Under the pieces are notes generated by a model. It ran no database searches, was not told the origin of the DNA, and saw nothing but the letters and a program-made list of their open reading frames with translations. Positions 60,028-64,000 of a stretch of DNA of 64,000 nucleotides are shown in pieces; within the stretch, counting starts at the first letter, position 1; each line of letters starts with the position of its first letter. Source of the stretch: UBA6016 sp041915365. Lineage in GTDB: Bacteria > Campylobacterota > Campylobacteria > Campylobacterales > UBA6016. The stretch spans positions 47,837-111,836 of the forward strand of contig JAYSBP010000007.1 in assembly GCA_041915365.1 (NCBI GenBank), read 5' to 3'. A program made the translations under genes and the position numbers.

Positions 60028-61608
60028 ATGCTCGAACAACTATCTCCAACCAAAAGATTGGTCTTAGCGACCGCACTGTCAGCAGCTTTTTTCATAGGAT
60101 ATGAGGTTTTAGTCGGCAGTAAATTTCGTCCTGAACACAATGCAACAGCCAAACAAGAGACTCAGGTAAATGCAAGCAAGACAATATCTCCATCCAGCGC
60201 TACAATCTCTAACACACCTGCGGCATCCGATATTAACAAAAGCGTATCTGGCGGCGTAATTACAACCGTCAAGCTAAAAGAAGCCGAGTTAATACTTGGC
60301 TCTGATGGCTCTATATCACAAGTGATAATGCAGGGCGATAAATTTAAAGATGATCACGGGAATCCAGTTAAGCTTTTTGCACAGCTAAAAACAAAGCCTT
60401 TAACTCTGAAGTTTTCAGACAGAGGTCTTGAAGAGGCGGCCGCAAAAGCTCCATATGTTGCCTCTATTGCTGCGATTGACGCATCAAAAGAGGCAAAAAG
60501 CGTTATTTTGACTCAAGAAGTTATGGATATTAACATCACAAAACAGATTACGTTTGAGCCAAACGGGGCGTATAAAGTAAAAGTTAGTGCTAGCAAAGAC
60601 ATACCATTTTTTGTAACAACTGGTTTTAGGCCGGATGTTCTTGCCGATAGCTTTGCCTTCAAAGGGGCACTTCTTGTTGAAGCAGACCAAACGGTAAAAA
60701 CGATAGAAGATGGAAAAATCAAAATTGACGAGAGTATTTCAAATATTTCGACAGTGGCGACAGTCGATAGATATTATTCGTCAGTGCTTTATAGCCTAAA
60801 AACACCTTTGTCCGTTGTAACAGTTGCAGATATTCATCAAAATCCAACCCCATATATTGAGGCAAAAAAAGAGATTGAGCTTGGCGGTTATGTTGGGCCA
60901 AAATATGTCGATACCTTGAAAAGTATAGATCCAAAGCTTGCAGGTGTTGTTGAATATGGCTTTTTTACTTTCTTGGCAAAACCTATGTTTACGGCTCTTG
61001 AGTGGATTGAAAATGCTGTTGGAAACTGGGGTTGGGCTATTGTAATCCTAACTATTCTAATTAGAGTTGTCCTATTTCCTCTTACATACAAGGGAATGGT
61101 CTCTATGGCAAAGCTAAAAGATTTGGCGCCAAAACTAACTGAGCTTAGGGAAAAATACAAAGGCGACCCTCAGAAACTTAATATTCATATGATGGATTTG
61201 TATAAAAAACATGGAGCCAACCCACTTGGTGGATGCTTGCCGTTGCTTTTGCAAATTCCAGTTTTCTTTGCCATTTATAGGGTACTTTTGAATGCCATTG
61301 AGCTAAAGGGTGCGGGATGGATACTTTGGATACATGACCTTTCACTAATGGATCAGTACTATGTGCTTCCAATTTTGATGGGTGCGACTATGTATCTCCA
61401 GCAGAAAATAACGCCGACAAACTTTACAGATCCATTGCAGGAGAAGATATTTAAATACTTGCCTGTTGTGTTTACGGTGTTCTTTGTCGCCTTTCCTGCC
61501 GGTCTTACGCTTTATTGGTTTGTTAATAACCTGCTTTCAATAGCGCAGCAATATGCGGTTAACAAAATGATGAGCAAGCAAAAAGCAAGGCATGAGCATC
61601 ATGATTAA
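60028..61608 (+). CDS. yidC: membrane protein insertase YidC
   Basis: Inserts and folds inner-membrane proteins. 526 residues with an N-terminal helix (about 11-27), a large periplasmic beta domain (about 60-310) and the C-terminal five-helix insertase core: GWAIVILTILIRVVLFPLTYKG with the pore arginine, NPLGGCLPLLLQIPVFFAIYRVL, and FPAGLTLYWFVNNLLSIAQQ. Full length. Its last 8 bp overlap the jag start. Confidence 0.96.
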   Translation: MLEQLSPTKRLVLATALSAAFFIGYEVLVGSKFRPEHNATAKQETQVNASKTISPSSATISNTPAASDINKSVSGGVITTVKLKEAELILGSDGSISQVIMQGDKFKDDHGNPVKLFAQLKTKPLTLKFSDRGLEEAAAKAPYVASIAAIDASKEAKSVILTQEVMDINITKQITFEPNGAYKVKVSASKDIPFFVTTGFRPDVLADSFAFKGALLVEADQTVKTIEDGKIKIDESISNISTVATVDRYYSSVLYSLKTPLSVVTVADIHQNPTPYIEAKKEIELGGYVGPKYVDTLKSIDPKLAGVVEYGFFTFLAKPMFTALEWIENAVGNWGWAIVILTILIRVVLFPLTYKGMVSMAKLKDLAPKLTELREKYKGDPQKLNIHMMDLYKKHGANPLGGCLPLLLQIPVFFAIYRVLLNAIELKGAGWILWIHDLSLMDQYYVLPILMGATMYLQQKITPTNFTDPLQEKIFKYLPVVFTVFFVAFPAGLTLYWFVNNLLSIAQQYAVNKMMSKQKARHEHHD

Positions 61609-62455
61609 AATTGAAGCATGGAGTTTGGAGGAGGCCTATACAAGCGCTTCCGAACAACTCAACTGCTCGATTACGGAAATAGAATATGAGATTGTTCAGT
61701 ATCCATCAAAAGGCTTTTTGGGTATAGGCCGCAAAATGGCAATACTGATAGCGGCTCCAAAGCAAAACGATACTATGCCAAAAGAGAGTACTTCGGCTAA
61801 GCCGCAATTGCAACCAAAGCCAAAACAGGAATCCAAACCGATAAAAAAAGAGCCAGCAAGGATAGAGCCTCCTGTTATTGAAGAGCCTATTGCAGACGAA
61901 GACCCCGTGTCTATTCAAAAAAAAGATGGATACCTTGCTAAAAGTACGATTGAAGACAATTTTTTCAAAGAAAAAAGAGATATATCGGAAATTTGCGAAG
62001 AGATAGAGCTGGACATAAATAAGTTGTTTGCCCATTCTTGTTTTGAACTAAGCCGTATAGAAGTTGAGCCTTACAGTGACGACACAATACTTATTACGTT
62101 TAGTGGAGCCGACAGCGCCCTACTTATAGGCAAAGAGGGGTATAGATATAAGGCTTTGAGCTATCTTATCTTCAACTGGGTAAACTCTAAATATGACTTA
62201 TTGATACGTCTTGAGATAGCTGAATTCCTAAAAAATCAAGAAGATATGATAAGTAACTATTTAGAGCCGCTCATTGAGAGTATAAAAGAGAATAGAAGAG
62301 GGCAGACAAAAGTTTTGGACGGCGTTTTGATTCAAATAGCCCTAAAAGCTTTAAGGGATGAGTTTGAAGATTTGTATGTTGGCGTCAAGACAAATGATGA
62401 CGGTAGCAAATATATAATAGTTAACGAGTTTTACGCTAGACAAAATGCCAAGTGA
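61601..62455 (+). CDS. jag: Jag/KhpB-type RNA-binding protein
   Basis: 284 residues from ATG 61601 (AAGG lies 8-10 nt upstream; an in-frame ATG at 61592 is too close to it). The Jag-N domain (KIEAWSLEEAYTSASEQL, FLGIGRK) is followed by a Pro/Lys/Glu-rich linker, a KH domain with LLIGKEGYRYKAL (GxxG-like GKEG) and a C-terminal R3H-like region (LIQIALKALRDEFEDLYVGV). The R3H motif looks weak. It is implicated in division and RNA binding in other bacteria. Confidence 0.88.
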   Translation: MIKIEAWSLEEAYTSASEQLNCSITEIEYEIVQYPSKGFLGIGRKMAILIAAPKQNDTMPKESTSAKPQLQPKPKQESKPIKKEPARIEPPVIEEPIADEDPVSIQKKDGYLAKSTIEDNFFKEKRDISEICEEIELDINKLFAHSCFELSRIEVEPYSDDTILITFSGADSALLIGKEGYRYKALSYLIFNWVNSKYDLLIRLEIAEFLKNQEDMISNYLEPLIESIKENRRGQTKVLDGVLIQIALKALRDEFEDLYVGVKTNDDGSKYIIVNEFYARQNAK

Positions 62456-63788
62456 TACTATCTGTGCTATAGCTTCCGCTTCAAGAGAGGGGGCTATATC
62501 TATCGTTAGATTATGCGGGCCAAAAGCCTACGAAATAGCTTGCGGTTTATCGCAGAAAACCTCCATTACCCCAAGATATGCAACTCTTACATACATACAT
62601 GACACAGATAATAATCCGATAGATTCCGTAATAGCAATTTATTTTAAAGCTCCAAATAGTTTTAACGGCGAAGATATAGTTGAGCTTCAATGTCATGGCG
62701 GCGTTATGTCGGCTAACCTGATACTAAATAGATGTTTAGAAGCTGGAAGCAGATTGGCTGAGCCTGGCGAATTTACTAAGCTTGCGGTATTGAACTCAAA
62801 AATAACAATAGACCAAGCCGAAGCTATCAACCAAATAATTTCAGCGAATAGCGAAAAATCGGCGAAGTATCTCGCAAAACACCTACAAGGCTCACTTGGA
62901 AAAATCGTTGATGAGATGAGAGTGTCTCTTATAGAGGCGCTATCTTTTAGTGAGGTGTGTATAGATTATGCCGACGAGGACCTTCCGGTTGATACGATAG
63001 ACAAGTTAAAGCTCAAAATATCAAAAATTACAGATAGGCTTGACTACATGGTGAGGGCAAGCGTTGCTAGAGAAGGTCTATTCCAAGGTTTCAAGGTGAG
63101 TATTATAGGAAAGCCGAACGTTGGAAAGAGCTCCCTGCTCAACAAAATACTAAATTTTGATAGAGCAATAGTAAGCCCAATTGCCGGAACTACAAGAGAT
63201 ACCATAGAAGAGCAGATAAAAATAGGTGGTTTTGCGATAAGGCTGGTCGACACCGCTGGGATTAGAAAAACAGATGATGAGATAGAACAAATAGGTATAG
63301 GGTACTCCATTAAAGCATTTAATGACTCGGAGATAGTGTTGGCACTCTTTGACTCATCGAGAATTTTAGATGAAGAAGATGCTGAAATTATAAGCCTTAT
63401 TGCTTCAGATGAAAGCAAGAATATAATAGTGGTATTCACAAAAACAGACCTTGAATGTAAAATAGACAAAAATATGTTTGCTGATTTTAATACTATAGAT
63501 TATAGTAAAAGCGAAGAGCCGCTTAAGATTTATACACAATTAGAAAAGCTACTAGACTGCTCGTATGATTTTGAGGGTGATATATTGATAAATAAAAGAC
63601 AGATAGATGCCGCAAAAAATGCTTATGCCGAAGTTAATAGCTCAATATCTTTTTTGGATACACTCGAGCTAGAGTTTTTTTCTTATCATATTAAAGAGGC
63701 CATAGAGTCAATAGCATCAATAACAAAGCCATATGATAACGACGAAATGCTTGATGCGATGTTTAAAAATTTTTGTTTGGGTAAATAA
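62445..63788 (+). CDS. mnmE: tRNA modification GTPase MnmE
   Basis: Forms, with MnmG, the 5-carboxymethylaminomethyl group at U34 of tRNAs. 447 residues: N-terminal tetrahydrofolate-binding domain (DTICAIASASREGAISIVRL), helical domain, G domain with GKPNVGKSSLLNKI (P-loop), DTAGIR (switch II) and TKTD, and the C-terminal catalytic-cysteine motif FCLGK. Overlaps jag by 11 bp. Full length. Confidence 0.96.
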   Translation: MPSDTICAIASASREGAISIVRLCGPKAYEIACGLSQKTSITPRYATLTYIHDTDNNPIDSVIAIYFKAPNSFNGEDIVELQCHGGVMSANLILNRCLEAGSRLAEPGEFTKLAVLNSKITIDQAEAINQIISANSEKSAKYLAKHLQGSLGKIVDEMRVSLIEALSFSEVCIDYADEDLPVDTIDKLKLKISKITDRLDYMVRASVAREGLFQGFKVSIIGKPNVGKSSLLNKILNFDRAIVSPIAGTTRDTIEEQIKIGGFAIRLVDTAGIRKTDDEIEQIGIGYSIKAFNDSEIVLALFDSSRILDEEDAEIISLIASDESKNIIVVFTKTDLECKIDKNMFADFNTIDYSKSEEPLKIYTQLEKLLDCSYDFEGDILINKRQIDAAKNAYAEVNSSISFLDTLELEFFSYHIKEAIESIASITKPYDNDEMLDAMFKNFCLGK

Positions 63789-63840
63789 TATTTCAATCTA
63801 TAAAAATAATCAACCGCTACCACATCAACTCCCAACCGCA

Positions 63841-63907
63841 TTTTTTAGATAATTTTTAATTTTTATTCAAAAAAGCCCTTGACACACCAACTTTTTTCAG
63901 CTAGAAT
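63841..63907 (+). promoter_or_regulatory. strong stable-RNA-type promoter with UP element
   Basis: An AT-only-like stretch (63841-63872) precedes TTGACA (63879-63884), a 17-bp spacer and TAGAAT (63902-63907). A GC-rich discriminator CCGGCC follows (63909-63914). This is consensus architecture for rRNA or tRNA operons, whereas most promoters here lack a -35. The start is predicted near 63914. Confidence 0.7.
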
Positions 63908-64000
63908 TCCGGCCTCAAACAAGTTGAGGGGTTGTTAAAAACCTTGAAACGAGTGAGAGTTTTAAAAACGGATTTCGACTTAAAATGTTTTAAGCCGCTC
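63908..64000 (+). other. structured leader of an RNA continuing past the window
   Basis: CCTCAA/TTGAGG (63913-63918, 63924-63929), TTAAAAAC/GTTTTAA (near 63935 and 63960) and CTTAAA/TTTAAG (63979-63984, 63989-63994) can form three consecutive hairpins. No ORF is evident. It fits an rRNA operon leader, but the start of 16S is not reached. Confidence 0.5.

Overview
The window looks like a chromosome segment of a member of the Campylobacterota (formerly Epsilonproteobacteria). Four things point there. The TCA block icd-mdh-fumC-sucC-sucD-oorD-oorA-oorB uses a monomeric NADP-isocitrate dehydrogenase and a 2-oxoglutarate:acceptor oxidoreductase, as in Campylobacter jejuni (there without fumC). CcsB and CcsA are fused in one cytochrome c biogenesis protein. 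Several promoters have a TATAAT-like -10 box and no clear -35. Small Campylobacterota-type c-type cytochromes are present. I cannot name the genus. Several sensory and cyclic-di-GMP genes suggest an environmental or metabolically versatile strain. I see no phage, insertion sequence, CRISPR array or tRNA.

Layout. 1-8300 (minus): TCA/2-oxoglutarate oxidoreductase operon, with oorB cut by the window edge. 8380-15560: mltG, citrate synthase, a Bcr/CflA-type transporter, a chemoreceptor and a GGDEF-EAL protein. 15584-16530: RNase P RNA, then a noncoding stretch with a short structured RNA, a 33-residue hydrophobic peptide gene and a partial copy of an rnpB segment. 16528-21970: a flavoprotein, a GAF-GAF-HD-GYP protein, DUF190-FluC-MFS genes and a lysine-rich exported protein. 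21974-32812: ccsBA, polA, a propeller-like protein, a porin and thrC. 32807-35800: a likely nitrosative/oxygen-stress operon (hemerythrin, DUF2249, haem-copper-oxidase-like membrane protein) behind a perfect FNR/CRP-type palindrome, plus lolA. 35910-46600: secA, a LolC/E-type permease, an antiporter, ridA, a K+ channel, ruvX, queA, tatC, tatB and two cytochromes c. 46705-49010: a WD40 protein and a caspase-like peptidase that look like one gene split by a 4-bp repeat. 49125-56715: proA, an ABC ATPase, a frameshifted plsC, an SH3 membrane protein, an M23 peptidase, purQ-purS-purC and ctpA. 56815-63788: clpB behind an HspR-like operator, then rpmH-rnpA-yidC-jag-mnmE. 63841-64000: a strong stable-RNA-type promoter and structured leader pointing out of the window, perhaps toward an rRNA operon.

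The most unusual points are the split WD40-caspase gene, the frameshifted plsC, two essential-type genes (queA, rnpA) with no ATG/GTG/TTG start available, the small-peptide/structured-RNA locus beside rnpB, and three regulatory sites with near-textbook geometry (35242-35283, 56815-56845, 63841-63907). All functional calls come from motif reading; no database search was run.
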